Part shown: positions 8,895-17,968 of the stretch, piece after piece
Layout of the letters: every line of letters begins with the position of its first letter
How positions within the stretch are numbered: the stretch's first letter is position 1
Translations under genes and position numbers: made by a program
Assembly (NCBI GenBank): GCA_903834845.1
Contig: CAILKW010000296.1
Location: 1-48,170 of the forward strand
Length of the DNA stretch: 48,170 nt
Reading direction: 5' to 3'
Source: an uncultured Bacteroidia bacterium
Lineage (GTDB): Bacteria > Bacteroidota > Bacteroidia > Bacteroidales > Prolixibacteraceae
The notes under the pieces: generated by a model
The model's input: only the letters and a program-made list of their open reading frames with translations
What the model was told of the DNA's origin: nothing
Databases searched by the model: none

Positions 8895-10187
8895 ATGAAA
8901 AGTATTATTTACTGGTTGCTCCTCCTCCTTTGCTACCACATTTTTTTTAGCTGTAAAAAAGAAATAACACAGGAAAACATTCAAACAGTTGACCCGTCCG
9001 TGCAGTTTACTGCCGACACCTTTAACGATTTGTATTTGTGGTACGAATCAATGCCAGTCGTTGATCTTACAACAATTAAAACCCCGGATGAATACATTGG
9101 ACAAGTGAGATATATCAAAGATAGGTGGAGTTTCACAATGTCTTATACCGATTTGATTGATTTATTAGAGAAAGGAGAGACAACAGGCTGGGGCGCAGGT
9201 TTGGCGTTTGACGACCAGGACAAACTTCGAATTTTATTCGTTTACAATAACAGCGCGATGGGGAAGGCTGGCGTAAAAAGAGGATGGCAAATTAAAGCAA
9301 TAAATTCAAAAACAGTTGATTCAATGAGCGATAGCGATGTAAACACAGCTCTTAACAACTCCAGTAATTCGTTTGTGTTTACAAAAAACGATGGTACTGA
9401 TATAACAATTCCTATGAGCAAAGGAACTATCGTTATTAATTCTGTCCAGTATTCCGGTGTTATTCAAAAAGGTGCAAAAAAAATCGGTTATCTTGTTTTT
9501 AGTGATTTTCTTGGTAGCTCAGTCAAAGAACTCAATAATGCCTTCGATATTTTTTCAAAGGAAGGAGTAACCGATATGATTCTCGATCTGAGGTACAATG
9601 GAGGCGGAACACTTGACTGTGCCGACTCATTAGTTGCTTTGCTTGCAGGAAAACCGTTCAAGGATAAAGTTTATAACACATTAACATACAATAATAAACA
9701 TATCCGTTTAGGATATCAGAGTATTATCGGTTTGAAAAGTAGCAGTGTTCAGACAAATAAACTTGTTGTAATCACCACGTCTTCAACGGCCTCAGCAAGT
9801 GAGCTGGTCATTTCGGGTCTGAAACCATACCTTAATATCAAACTCATTGGCTCAAAAACCCATGGTAAACCAGTTGGAATGAATATTGAAGGTGATACGA
9901 AACTAAATATTGCAGTAGCTCCTATTAGTTTCCGAAATGTAAATTCGCAAGGATACAGCGACTATTTCGATGGAATACCTGTTGACTTTGCTGTAAAAGA
10001 CAATGTATCACAAGATTGGGGTGATTTATCGGATGCCTGCCTCACCGCAGCACTCAACTATATATCAACAGGAACGATAGGTATAAATGTTATTAAATCG
10101 GCTATTACGACAGATAGAATCATTTACAAAGGAACAGACAACCCAGTTGAGAATCTTTACCAATCAGGAAACAAAATTATTAAATGA
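8895..10187 (+). CDS. S41 family peptidase, lipoprotein
   Basis: A 430-residue C-terminal-processing-type serine protease. A lipoprotein signal ends at FFSC (lipobox, Cys20), so it is anchored in an envelope membrane. A PDZ-like segment lies around residues 95-175 (GWGAGLAF, AGVKRGWQI). The S41 core has ILDLRYNGGGTLD (229-241), the nucleophile in TASASE (Ser300) and the general base Lys325 in GSKTHGKPVG, 25 residues later as in CtpA. It probably trims or degrades exported proteins. It stands alone between pgpH and the C1 peptidase gene, with 62 bases upstream. Confidence 0.88.
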   Translation: MKSIIYWLLLLLCYHIFFSCKKEITQENIQTVDPSVQFTADTFNDLYLWYESMPVVDLTTIKTPDEYIGQVRYIKDRWSFTMSYTDLIDLLEKGETTGWGAGLAFDDQDKLRILFVYNNSAMGKAGVKRGWQIKAINSKTVDSMSDSDVNTALNNSSNSFVFTKNDGTDITIPMSKGTIVINSVQYSGVIQKGAKKIGYLVFSDFLGSSVKELNNAFDIFSKEGVTDMILDLRYNGGGTLDCADSLVALLAGKPFKDKVYNTLTYNNKHIRLGYQSIIGLKSSSVQTNKLVVITTSSTASASELVISGLKPYLNIKLIGSKTHGKPVGMNIEGDTKLNIAVAPISFRNVNSQGYSDYFDGIPVDFAVKDNVSQDWGDLSDACLTAALNYISTGTIGINVIKSAITTDRIIYKGTDNPVENLYQSGNKIIK

Positions 10188-10295
10188 AATTGTGATGATG
10201 AATGAAATTTAGATTGATTTTAAATATCAATTAGATGTTGAAATCCAATTCTATTTTCTATTTTTCGGACTTTATTCATACGTCACAAATTTATT

Positions 10296-11498
10296 ATGCG
10301 AACAATAAAAACGACTCTCATTCTATTCTTTAGTTTATGGCTCTCTATAAGTTTTACACTTGCCGGAAACAAAGATGATGATGGTTATAAGTTCCAATCA
10401 ATCAAAGAAATACCTCATACTTCAGTTAAAAATCAATTCAGGACAAGTACCTGTTGGTCATTTGCCGGAATGTCGTTTTTCGAAGCCGAAATGTTACGTA
10501 TGGGTAAACCGGAAATTGATTTATCGGAAATGTTTATTGTAAATATGTGCTATCGCGATAAGGCTCAGAAATATGTAAGGATGCAGGGAAACACGAACTT
10601 TGGCCCGGGAGGTGTACTTTTTGACGATATTTATGTTGCCAATAATTATGGACTTGTTCCTGAAAGTGTATTTCCTGGAATAAAATACCATGAAGAAAAA
10701 CATGTTCATGGCGAAATGGATAATGTTTTGCGAAATATGGTTGAAGCTGTTGTTGAAAACAAAAACAAGAAAATAACGCCTGTCTGGTACGAAGCACTAA
10801 ACAGTACAATTGATGCCTATCTGGGCAATATACCGCAAAGCTTTGAATATAAGGGTAAGACCTATACTCCCAAATCGTTTTCAGACAATTATTGCGGTAT
10901 TAACGGCAATGACTACGTGCAGATCACTTCTTTTACGCATCACCCTTTTTACCAGCCCTTTATCCTCGAAGTTCCTGATAATTGGCTTTGGAGTGACTTT
11001 TACAATGTTCCCCTCGATGAACTTCAGGACATAGCCGAAAATTCGATTCAGAATGGTTATTCTGTTCTTTGGGCAACCGACATAAGCGACAAAGGTTTCG
11101 CGACAACACTAAAGGGAATTGCTGTAGTACCTGATAAAACACCTGTAAACATGAATGAGGCAGAAATTGCCAGATGGGACAGCCTTTCAGAAAAAGATAG
11201 GGAATCGGAACTTTACAAATTTGATAAGCGAGGTAAAGAGCAAGTTATAACACAGGAAATCAGACAGAATGCCTTTGATAATCAGGAAACAACAGATGAT
11301 CACGCAATGCATCTGATAGGTTTGGCCAAAGATCAAAACGGCACGCTTTACTACAAAGTCAAAAATTCATGGGGCAAATACAATAATTTTAAAGGTTACT
11401 TTTATGTCTCTCAGCCCTATTTCCGTTACAAAACCACTGCAATTATTGTCAATAAAGCGGCAATTCCCGAAGGAATCCGGAAAAAGCTGAAATTGTAG
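10296..11498 (+). CDS. C1 (papain-like) peptidase, PepC/bleomycin hydrolase type, exported
   Basis: The 400-residue protein has an N-terminal signal peptide (about 1-23, cleaved near TLAG). The papain triad is visible: oxyanion Gln47 and Cys53 in KNQFRTSTCWSFAG, His336 in DDHAMHLIG, and Asn357 in VKNSWG. The large insertion between Cys and His and the HAMHL motif fit the C1B aminopeptidase/bleomycin hydrolase branch. The signal peptide implies a periplasmic or outer-membrane site, unlike cytosolic PepC. Likely role is peptide breakdown for nutrition. It is followed by the promoter of rplS. Confidence 0.88.
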   Translation: MRTIKTTLILFFSLWLSISFTLAGNKDDDGYKFQSIKEIPHTSVKNQFRTSTCWSFAGMSFFEAEMLRMGKPEIDLSEMFIVNMCYRDKAQKYVRMQGNTNFGPGGVLFDDIYVANNYGLVPESVFPGIKYHEEKHVHGEMDNVLRNMVEAVVENKNKKITPVWYEALNSTIDAYLGNIPQSFEYKGKTYTPKSFSDNYCGINGNDYVQITSFTHHPFYQPFILEVPDNWLWSDFYNVPLDELQDIAENSIQNGYSVLWATDISDKGFATTLKGIAVVPDKTPVNMNEAEIARWDSLSEKDRESELYKFDKRGKEQVITQEIRQNAFDNQETTDDHAMHLIGLAKDQNGTLYYKVKNSWGKYNNFKGYFYVSQPYFRYKTTAIIVNKAAIPEGIRKKLKL

Positions 11499-11521
11499 CT
11501 TTTTTTAATAGAAATAATAAC

Positions 11522-11529
11522 TACTTTTG
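11522..11529 (+). promoter_or_regulatory. Bacteroidota -7 promoter box for rplS
   Basis: TACTTTTG matches TAnnTTTG exactly. It predicts a transcript starting near 11536 and an rplS leader of about 80 bases. Confidence 0.6.
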
Positions 11530-11542
11530 CGCCCAATTCCGT

Positions 11543-11587
11543 ACGCAATCTCTGGCAGCAAACAAATAGACACTGTGAATATTGCGT
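11543..11587 (+). promoter_or_regulatory. Possible structured 5' leader of rplS
   Basis: Arms ACGCAAT (11543-11549) and ATTGCGT (11581-11587) are perfectly complementary and enclose an inner CAG/CTG pairing. The hairpin lies wholly between the predicted transcription start and the rplS ATG (11618), the place expected for an autoregulatory ribosomal-protein leader. Function is inferred; the arms are short. Confidence 0.35.
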
Positions 11588-11617
11588 TCGTTAATAATTT
11601 TGTTAAAATCAATCATA

Positions 11618-11968
11618 ATGGATCTGATTAAAATTGCAGAAAACGCGTTTTTAGGTGAGCTCAAAGAACTACCTACATTTCACGCAGGCGACACTGTAAC
11701 TGTTCGTTACAAGATTGTGGAAGGTGCCAAAGAGAGAATTCAGAATTACAAAGGTACTGTAATTCAAATCAAAGGTACCGGTACAACAAAAACATTTACC
11801 GTTCGTAAAATGTCTGGTAATATTGGTGTTGAAAGAATTTTTCCGTTCTTTTCACCTTTTATTGATGGCATCGAAGTAAACCGTATGGGCCGTGTACGCC
11901 GTGCACGCTTGTTCTATCTTCGCGAATTGACTGGTAAAAAAGCACGAATCAAAGAAAAAAGATTCTGA
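11618..11968 (+). CDS. rplS: 50S ribosomal protein L19
   Basis: The 116-residue product reads as L19 throughout: [51 protein letters not shown] and [20 protein letters not shown]. It sits at the 30S/50S interface. The ATG at 11618 is chosen because L19 proteins begin with Met-Asp/Asn-x-Ile; the longer frame from 11582 adds residues that overlap the leader hairpin. It is monocistronic here: a promoter box lies upstream and a strong terminator directly downstream, separating it from yitT. In many bacteria rplS follows trmD and rimM; those are absent here. Confidence 0.97.
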   Translation: MDLIKIAENAFLGELKELPTFHAGDTVTVRYKIVEGAKERIQNYKGTVIQIKGTGTTKTFTVRKMSGNIGVERIFPFFSPFIDGIEVNRMGRVRRARLFYLRELTGKKARIKEKRF

Positions 11969-11981
11969 AAACAATGTCTTG

Positions 11982-12016
11982 AAAAAAAGGATTCCTCAAA
12001 AAGGAATCCTTTTTTT
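11982..12016 (+). terminator. Intrinsic terminator after rplS
   Basis: Arms GGATTCC (11989-11995) and GGAATCC (12003-12009) with a TCAAAAA loop, extended by seven A on the left and seven T on the right, form a 14-bp stem ending in a T run. It starts 13 bases after the rplS stop. Confidence 0.92.
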
Positions 12017-12047
12017 ATCTAATTTTAGAAAAAAATATCGTCTGTTT

Positions 12048-12971
12048 ATGGCACTTGTTTTAAAGGAAAAATTATTTACCCAAAGGTTGTTTGTTGACTA
12101 TGGATTAATCACTATAGGATCTTTCATTATGGCTGTGGGTTATGTGTTTTTCATAACTCCGCATAAAATAGTTCCGGGGGGTATTTATGGCCTTGGTATC
12201 GTCATTTATTACCTTACAAAAGGTATGACATTATGGCCGGACGGATTTCCGATAGGAATATTTAACTTGTTAGTAAACATTCCTTTAACCTATTTTGGAA
12301 TTAAACTACTTGGGCCGCGATTCGGAACTAAAACTATCTATGGTTTTGTTTCGTCTTCAATATTTATGGACGGTATCACCTGGATGCGCGAAATTGGAGA
12401 CGCCCCTTTAGTCAGTGATGTATTGCTTTCGTGCATTTTCGGAGGAGTTCTAACCGGTATCGGTCTGGGAATGATTTTTAAAGCGAGAGCCACATCGGGT
12501 GGCAGCGACATTATTGCAATGGTAATAACCCGATATACACGCATCCCCATAGGCCAAATGCTCATCTGGGTAGATTCAGCTATAGTTTTGGTTGCACTTG
12601 CAGCGTTCAAGGACTGGCAAATTCCACTCTATAGTATGATTGTTATTTATATTACAGGCCGTGCAATCGACATGATTCTGCAAGGGGCGAATTATAATAA
12701 AGCCTTAATTATTATTTCTGATAAGCACGAAGAGATAAGAAATAAGATTATTAACGATCTTGAGCGCGGCGGAACCTATCTCAAAGGAGTGGGAATGTTT
12801 ACAAACACTGAAAAAAACATCATATTTACTGTTGTGAACCGTAGAGAGATGGCAATTCTTGAGGAGCATATCAACAAAGTGGATCCACATGCTTTTATTA
12901 CCATTATGGATGCAAGCGAAATTCTCGGCGAAGGTTTCCAATCTCTGAAACACAAAATCGAAGATATTTAG
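12048..12971 (+). CDS. YitT family membrane protein (DUF161 + DUF2179)
   Basis: A 307-residue integral membrane protein with about five to six hydrophobic helices in residues 15-205 (GLITIGSFIMAVGYVFFI, IFKARATSGGSDIIAMVI) and a C-terminal cytosolic DUF2179 domain (about 215-300, including RGGTYLKGVGMFT and VDPHAFITIMDASEILGEGF). YitT proteins are widespread and of unsettled transport function. The ATG at 12048 is chosen: a longer frame from a TTG at 11979 would be translated through the rplS terminator. The patatin gene follows 26 bases downstream on the same strand. Confidence 0.88.
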   Translation: MALVLKEKLFTQRLFVDYGLITIGSFIMAVGYVFFITPHKIVPGGIYGLGIVIYYLTKGMTLWPDGFPIGIFNLLVNIPLTYFGIKLLGPRFGTKTIYGFVSSSIFMDGITWMREIGDAPLVSDVLLSCIFGGVLTGIGLGMIFKARATSGGSDIIAMVITRYTRIPIGQMLIWVDSAIVLVALAAFKDWQIPLYSMIVIYITGRAIDMILQGANYNKALIIISDKHEEIRNKIINDLERGGTYLKGVGMFTNTEKNIIFTVVNRREMAILEEHINKVDPHAFITIMDASEILGEGFQSLKHKIEDI

Positions 12972-12997
12972 TAACTTGAATAATTGAGGTTTAAATC

Positions 12998-15289
12998 ATG
13001 AAGAAATTCTTAACCTATTTCATATTGAGCTTTTACTTGTTGCCGTTTTCCGGATATTCCCAAAAAGTTGGATTAGTTCTTAGCGGAGGCGGAGCAAAAG
13101 GACTGGCTCACATTGGTGTTATAAGGGCACTTGAAGAGAATAATATACCGATAGACTACATAACAGGAACGTCAATGGGCGCAATTATAGGAGGACTTTA
13201 TGCAGCCGGTTATTCACCAGATGAGATGGAAACCCTCTTCAAATCGGAAGATTTCGAACTCTGGTCAAAGGGGATAATTCCACCGAGGTATGTTTATTAT
13301 TTCAAGAAACTCGATGAAAATCCATCGTTTATTGATCTCGATTTTGCTCGAAAAAAGGATAAAATGCAACTTGCACTCCCAACTAATATTATCCCGGAGG
13401 GACAAATAGATTTCGCTTTTATGGAATTATTCAGTCCTACAAATGCCGTTTGTGAAAACAATTTTGATCAGCTTTTTGTCCCATTCCGTTGTTTAGCGAC
13501 CGACATTTACCGCAATGAGACGAAAGTTTTCAGCAAAGGCGACCTGGGCTTAGCCATCAGAGCATCTATGACTGTTCCATTCTATTTTAAACCTCTCGAA
13601 ATTGACAGCGTTTTACTTTTTGACGGTGGATTACTCAATAACTTCCCTTTCGATGTAATGATTCGTGATTTTAAACCAGACATCATTATTGGAAGTGCGG
13701 TTGACATTAAAGATAAAAAGCCCGAAAAAGATGACCTGAAACTTCAAATATGGAATATGATGGTTAGAAAAACGAACTATACTATACCCGACAGTCTGGG
13801 GATAACAATCAAATCTCCCGTTGACCAATATGAGCTTCTCGACTTTGAACAATTCAATGAAATAGAAAGAGCAGGATACAAATCGGCAATTGCAAAAATG
13901 GATTCAATTAAAACACGAATAACCAAAAGATCCGATTTTGACCTGCTTACACGCAGACGCGAGGAATACAGAAGTAAAAGTCCATCAATGATATTTAACA
14001 ATATTCAGGTTTCAGGCGTAGATGGATCTCAAAGGTATTACATTATACAATCCATTCGTCACAAATCAAAAACATTTAATTTAGAAGAACTTAGAAGAGA
14101 ATATTTTAAAATTTTGGCTGACGATAAAATCAAATCACTCCTTCCTACTGCTGAATATAATCAGAAAACAGGCTATTTCGACTTGCAACTAAAAGCAGAG
14201 CAAAAAGAACCACTTGCAGTAGGTGTTGGAGGCTACTTTTCTCTATCGGATGTCAACCAGGGATATATAGGGCTCGACTACCGTTTATTCAACAATCTGC
14301 CTATTACTATTCAGTCCAATATCCATATCGGTAAATTTTACAGCTCCTTTCTTTTAGGATCACGATTTAATTTTATTACTAAACAGCCCTTTTCTCTGGA
14401 ACTCTATTTCATAAAAAACAGGTTTAACTACTTTTCGGGATCAACAGAACTCTTTTTTGAAGATAAACGCCCTCATTATGTAATTCGTAATGAAGATAAT
14501 ATTCAGTTCGATATTAGTTTTCCGGCACAGACAATCTCAAAATGGGAGGCGGGTATTAACTTTGTTAATCAGGCGGATGAATACTTTCAAACAACAAAAT
14601 ATACTCAAAACGATGAACCGGATCTAACAACTTTTACTGCCGGAAATTTGCATGCCCGTTTTGAGGTAAAAGCCTTTAATAAAAAACAATATCCTACCGA
14701 GGGTAAAATGCTTAAATTCGAAGCAATGTACATGTTCGGAACCGAAAAAGAGACCCCCGGATCAACTAACACTTTGAATTTACCTTTTCGCAATAATCAC
14801 CGCTATATTCAGTTGGAGCTTTGCTACGAAAGGTATTTTCAACCATCCAAAAGACTGATTCTCGGTATAGTTACCGATTCATATTTCTCGACTCGAAAGC
14901 TTTTTAATAACTATACTTCAACGTTGATTTCAGCCCAAAATTTCTCACCAACAGTAAATAGTACGATGAGATTTTTGCCTGACCTGAGGGCAAATAATTT
15001 TGTTGCAGGTGGTTTAAAAGCAATATTTCCAATATCGCAATCCACGCACTTCCGATTCGAAGGATACTATTTTCAGCCATTTACAGAACTATTGCCAGGA
15101 ATTAATAATCAGCCGAATTACAGCGATAAACTATTTTCTTCAAATCAGTTTATAGGAAGTGGTGGCATTGTTATCCACACACCTCTGGGCCCTGCAAGTT
15201 TACTTTTAAACTATTACAGCAGCAGCAATCCAAAATTTTATTTGCAGGCAAGTTTTGGATATTTACTGTTCAATCGGCATGGAAATTGA
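12998..15289 (+). CDS. Patatin-like phospholipase with C-terminal outer-membrane barrel
   Basis: The 763-residue protein has a signal peptide (about 1-21), a patatin domain with the oxyanion loop LSGGGAKG (28-35), nucleophile Ser59 in GTSMG and Asp209 in DGG, then a POTRA-like stretch (about 325-405) and a beta-rich C-terminal half with alternating aromatic residues typical of an Omp85/BamA-type barrel. This is the layout of PlpD-like (type Vd) proteins, with the lipase outside or inside the outer membrane. Expected activity is phospholipase A1/A2. Common in Bacteroidota; no cognate partner needed. Followed 34 bases later by the mutarotase gene. Confidence 0.88.
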   Translation: MKKFLTYFILSFYLLPFSGYSQKVGLVLSGGGAKGLAHIGVIRALEENNIPIDYITGTSMGAIIGGLYAAGYSPDEMETLFKSEDFELWSKGIIPPRYVYYFKKLDENPSFIDLDFARKKDKMQLALPTNIIPEGQIDFAFMELFSPTNAVCENNFDQLFVPFRCLATDIYRNETKVFSKGDLGLAIRASMTVPFYFKPLEIDSVLLFDGGLLNNFPFDVMIRDFKPDIIIGSAVDIKDKKPEKDDLKLQIWNMMVRKTNYTIPDSLGITIKSPVDQYELLDFEQFNEIERAGYKSAIAKMDSIKTRITKRSDFDLLTRRREEYRSKSPSMIFNNIQVSGVDGSQRYYIIQSIRHKSKTFNLEELRREYFKILADDKIKSLLPTAEYNQKTGYFDLQLKAEQKEPLAVGVGGYFSLSDVNQGYIGLDYRLFNNLPITIQSNIHIGKFYSSFLLGSRFNFITKQPFSLELYFIKNRFNYFSGSTELFFEDKRPHYVIRNEDNIQFDISFPAQTISKWEAGINFVNQADEYFQTTKYTQNDEPDLTTFTAGNLHARFEVKAFNKKQYPTEGKMLKFEAMYMFGTEKETPGSTNTLNLPFRNNHRYIQLELCYERYFQPSKRLILGIVTDSYFSTRKLFNNYTSTLISAQNFSPTVNSTMRFLPDLRANNFVAGGLKAIFPISQSTHFRFEGYYFQPFTELLPGINNQPNYSDKLFSSNQFIGSGGIVIHTPLGPASLLLNYYSSSNPKFYLQASFGYLLFNRHGN

Positions 15290-15323
15290 ATATTTTATAA
15301 CCAATATATTAAAATAAAAAACT

Positions 15324-16226
15324 ATGTATAACATTGATCAACTGAACGCTAAGTTTGGTATTGAGGGTGAATTGATTTTCACAAAACCTGAAAACAATTT
15401 GATTTTTCTTAACATTTCAAACAAGCATGCAGATGCCGAAGTTTGTTTGTATGGCGCACATTTAACAAGTTTCAGGCCTCACAACACTGAAGAAATTCTT
15501 TGGATGAGTCCGAAAAGCAGTTTTGAACAGGGAAAGCCAATCCGTGGCGGAATTCCTGTTTGTTTTCCATGGTTTGGTCCGCATAAAACCGACCAGGAGA
15601 AACCACAACATGGCTTTGGCAGACTTATGGATTGGGAAGTAACTGAAACTGCTACAGGAACTGAGGATGAAACACTTCTCAAACTGCAACTTTGTTCATC
15701 GGCAGCAACTAAAGTCTATTGGCCTTATGATTTTTGCGCCACACTTACTGTGATAGTCGGAAAAACGCTCGAAGTTAATCTGAAAGTATCTAATCTATCA
15801 AGCATACCGTTTGAGTATTCCTGCGCCCTACATTCTTATTTTAACCTTTCAGGAATCGGAAATATTTCTATCAGCGGATTGCAAGGGGCAAATTATCACA
15901 ATCAACTCGAACCCGGGGAATTTATTCAGGAATCGCCAAAAATTGAAATTCAGAAGGCTGAAACCCGCCATTATCACAATACCGAAACAACGTGCATAAT
16001 AGAAGACACATGGTTTAAACGGAAAATTCGCGTTGCCAAAGCCGGAAGCAAAATTACAACTGTTTGGAATCCGGGAAAAGAAACCTGCGCTATTATTGGT
16101 GATTTACCCGATGATGGATATCTAACCTTCGTGTGTATAGAGGCTGTCAATGCTTTCGATGACATTATAATCCTTGCTCCCGGTGAATCGCATACAACAC
16201 AGGCTATAATCGGGCTGGAGGAATAG
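15324..16226 (+). CDS. D-hexose-6-phosphate mutarotase (YeaD-like)
   Basis: A 300-residue galactose mutarotase-fold protein. Hallmarks are the conserved GGIPVCFPWFGPH and QHGFGRLMDWEV segments, the catalytic-His region CALHSYFNLS and the C-terminal acidic segment FVCIEAVNA with the catalytic Glu. YeaD/YMR099C enzymes interconvert the alpha and beta anomers of glucose 6-phosphate. No signal peptide, so cytosolic. It may be co-transcribed with the patatin gene (34-base gap) but no functional tie is apparent. Convergent with the AAA/PD-(D/E)xK gene, 33 bases away. Confidence 0.88.
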   Translation: MYNIDQLNAKFGIEGELIFTKPENNLIFLNISNKHADAEVCLYGAHLTSFRPHNTEEILWMSPKSSFEQGKPIRGGIPVCFPWFGPHKTDQEKPQHGFGRLMDWEVTETATGTEDETLLKLQLCSSAATKVYWPYDFCATLTVIVGKTLEVNLKVSNLSSIPFEYSCALHSYFNLSGIGNISISGLQGANYHNQLEPGEFIQESPKIEIQKAETRHYHNTETTCIIEDTWFKRKIRVAKAGSKITTVWNPGKETCAIIGDLPDDGYLTFVCIEAVNAFDDIIILAPGESHTTQAIIGLEE

Positions 16227-16259
16227 AAAAAAATAACTTTGGTATTCTTTTATTAGTTT

Positions 16260-17804
16260 CTACTTTTCCCATTTCGTTTCATCGTAGGAGATTAAATATG
16301 TAGTAATATCAACAACTTGTCCCGAACTTGCGTGACTCTCAATAGATTCAGTTTGTTCTTTTATTGTGTCACGATAGTTTATGTCGTTGGGACAGAATAC
16401 AAGGTACGCCCCTTTATTAACTCCTACGGTTTGGCAATAGTATGCAAGTTGTTTTTTCCCGTCAATGAACTGTTTGTAAGAGTGATAGATCTTCGTTTCG
16501 ATTAAATACTCCCTGTTATTTACATTGATAATCATATCGCTCCTGCCTAATCCTGTGCTTGGTTCGCGATATATTTTCCCGTCAGTTTGCGTGATAAATG
16601 CGTGAATATAAGTTTCGAAGCTGTAAATCAAGGCAGCTTCCTTCAATGATTTATATTTACCGGTTTCATCCTTTTCTCTGAAAACATTGAAACCACGTCT
16701 TTTTACATACTCTTTGTATGTTTCGATTAGTTTTTCGAGTTTAAATTCTCCGCCTTCAGTGAAATAATCAGGACCATATATTGTGCGGGTGATTACGCTT
16801 TGTTCGCCATTTGTGTATGGATAAAAGGCATCGAATAGTCGTTTTTTGTAAAATGGCACCCAGAAAGCCACAAATCCGTCTTCATCTTTTTTAATTAAAC
16901 CATTGGTGTGAAGAAGTTTTATACTTGGTCTGTCAATCTTAAATGGGATTTTGTCCTCAGTAAAAAGCAATCGTTCAACAAATTGACGTTCTTCTTTGGC
17001 TTTATTCAATATATTTGAAAAGTTTTTGTCAATGGCAACGTTCAAATACCAATCTTCAACTTTCAGATAATCCTCGTAAGTAATCGCCGTTTTGTCAGGA
17101 TAGTCATCAACTAATTTTTTTGCAAATCCGTTTACTAATCCAGGTTGATTGGCTGTTATCTGACAAATTTTATTTTTTACTTTTTCATCAAAAAATTGTC
17201 CTGTTTCGGTTTCGTGTTGTCCCAACAGTTCAAACACTTCATCATCAGTAAAATATGGCACATTTAAGTTATCTGAAATATTAAAAGGACTCGCATTATC
17301 GCTTACGACACCAACAATGTTTGAAACCCCGACAAGGATTACGCTTTTTAAGCAATGGTTTTGGCGGGAGTGATAAGCATTTCGGATTGAATGAAGAAAA
17401 TCTCCAAAGTATTCGGAATTTATCCCCTCAACCTCATCAATTATCAATACAAATTCTTGGTTTTCAACATTTGTGATGAGTTTAAAAATTTTGGATAATT
17501 CGTTTTCATTGGAAAAATCAACATTCCATTTTTTTTTTATTTCATCAGTAAGATTATAAATAAAAGTTGGGAGAGAAGCATTTTTGTAATTTTCGAAATT
17601 TATATGGGTAACTTTGTACCCTTGTTCTTCCAATTTTTCTGCAAGTTGTCCGAAATATGTGCTTTTCCCGGTTTGCCGAGGTGCCCAAATCGTAAAATAT
17701 CGTTCTTTTTCAACAAGTTGTATTCCTTTAATTATCAAATCCTTTCGTTCAATGGTGTAATGTTGTGAGGAAATATTCGGGCCGGAAGTATTAAAATATC
17801 TCAT
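16260..17804 (-). CDS. AAA-like ATPase with C-terminal PD-(D/E)xK nuclease-like domain
   Basis: A 514-residue protein with Walker A APRQTGKST (41-49), Walker B FVLIIDEVEGI (about 117-127) and a C-terminal domain with GRSDMIINV and YLIETKIYH, the Asp and Glu-x-Lys of the PD-(D/E)xK fold (DUF1703 group). Such proteins are numerous and paralogous in Bacteroidota, and their role is unknown; a link to DNA conflict or mobile DNA is only guessed. The ATG at 17804 (MRYFNTSGPN) matches the usual start; the frame extends upstream into a TAACTTTG promoter box at 17829-17836. It stands alone. Confidence 0.82.
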   Translation of the reverse strand: MRYFNTSGPNISSQHYTIERKDLIIKGIQLVEKERYFTIWAPRQTGKSTYFGQLAEKLEEQGYKVTHINFENYKNASLPTFIYNLTDEIKKKWNVDFSNENELSKIFKLITNVENQEFVLIIDEVEGINSEYFGDFLHSIRNAYHSRQNHCLKSVILVGVSNIVGVVSDNASPFNISDNLNVPYFTDDEVFELLGQHETETGQFFDEKVKNKICQITANQPGLVNGFAKKLVDDYPDKTAITYEDYLKVEDWYLNVAIDKNFSNILNKAKEERQFVERLLFTEDKIPFKIDRPSIKLLHTNGLIKKDEDGFVAFWVPFYKKRLFDAFYPYTNGEQSVITRTIYGPDYFTEGGEFKLEKLIETYKEYVKRRGFNVFREKDETGKYKSLKEAALIYSFETYIHAFITQTDGKIYREPSTGLGRSDMIINVNNREYLIETKIYHSYKQFIDGKKQLAYYCQTVGVNKGAYLVFCPNDINYRDTIKEQTESIESHASSGQVVDITTYLISYDETKWEK

Positions 17805-17828
17805 ATTATTGAGTCTTAATTTTTTTCT

Positions 17829-17836
17829 CAAAGTTA
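17829..17836 (-). promoter_or_regulatory. Bacteroidota -7 promoter box for the AAA/PD-(D/E)xK gene
   Basis: Minus-strand TAACTTTG is an exact TAnnTTTG match 25 bases upstream of the ATG at 17804, which supports that start over the longer frame. Confidence 0.5.
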
Positions 17837-17968
17837 AGGATTTTTCAATTGCGACATACTTTTATGGTTGTTATTGCTATGGCAATATTGCAGGATAAGA
17901 ATATGCAGCCTTTTCAAGACAAGTGATTTACTACCAAATTTCAGGATGGAATCCTCGCCTTGCAAAAG

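Noticed and set aside
11979-12047. Longer N-terminus for the YitT protein starting at TTG 11979
   Set aside because: It would be encoded by the rplS terminator hairpin; the ATG at 12048 fits the family.
17937-17968. Short AGGAT/ATCCT hairpin after the sulfatase gene as a terminator
   Set aside because: Only five pairs with a three-base loop and no T run.
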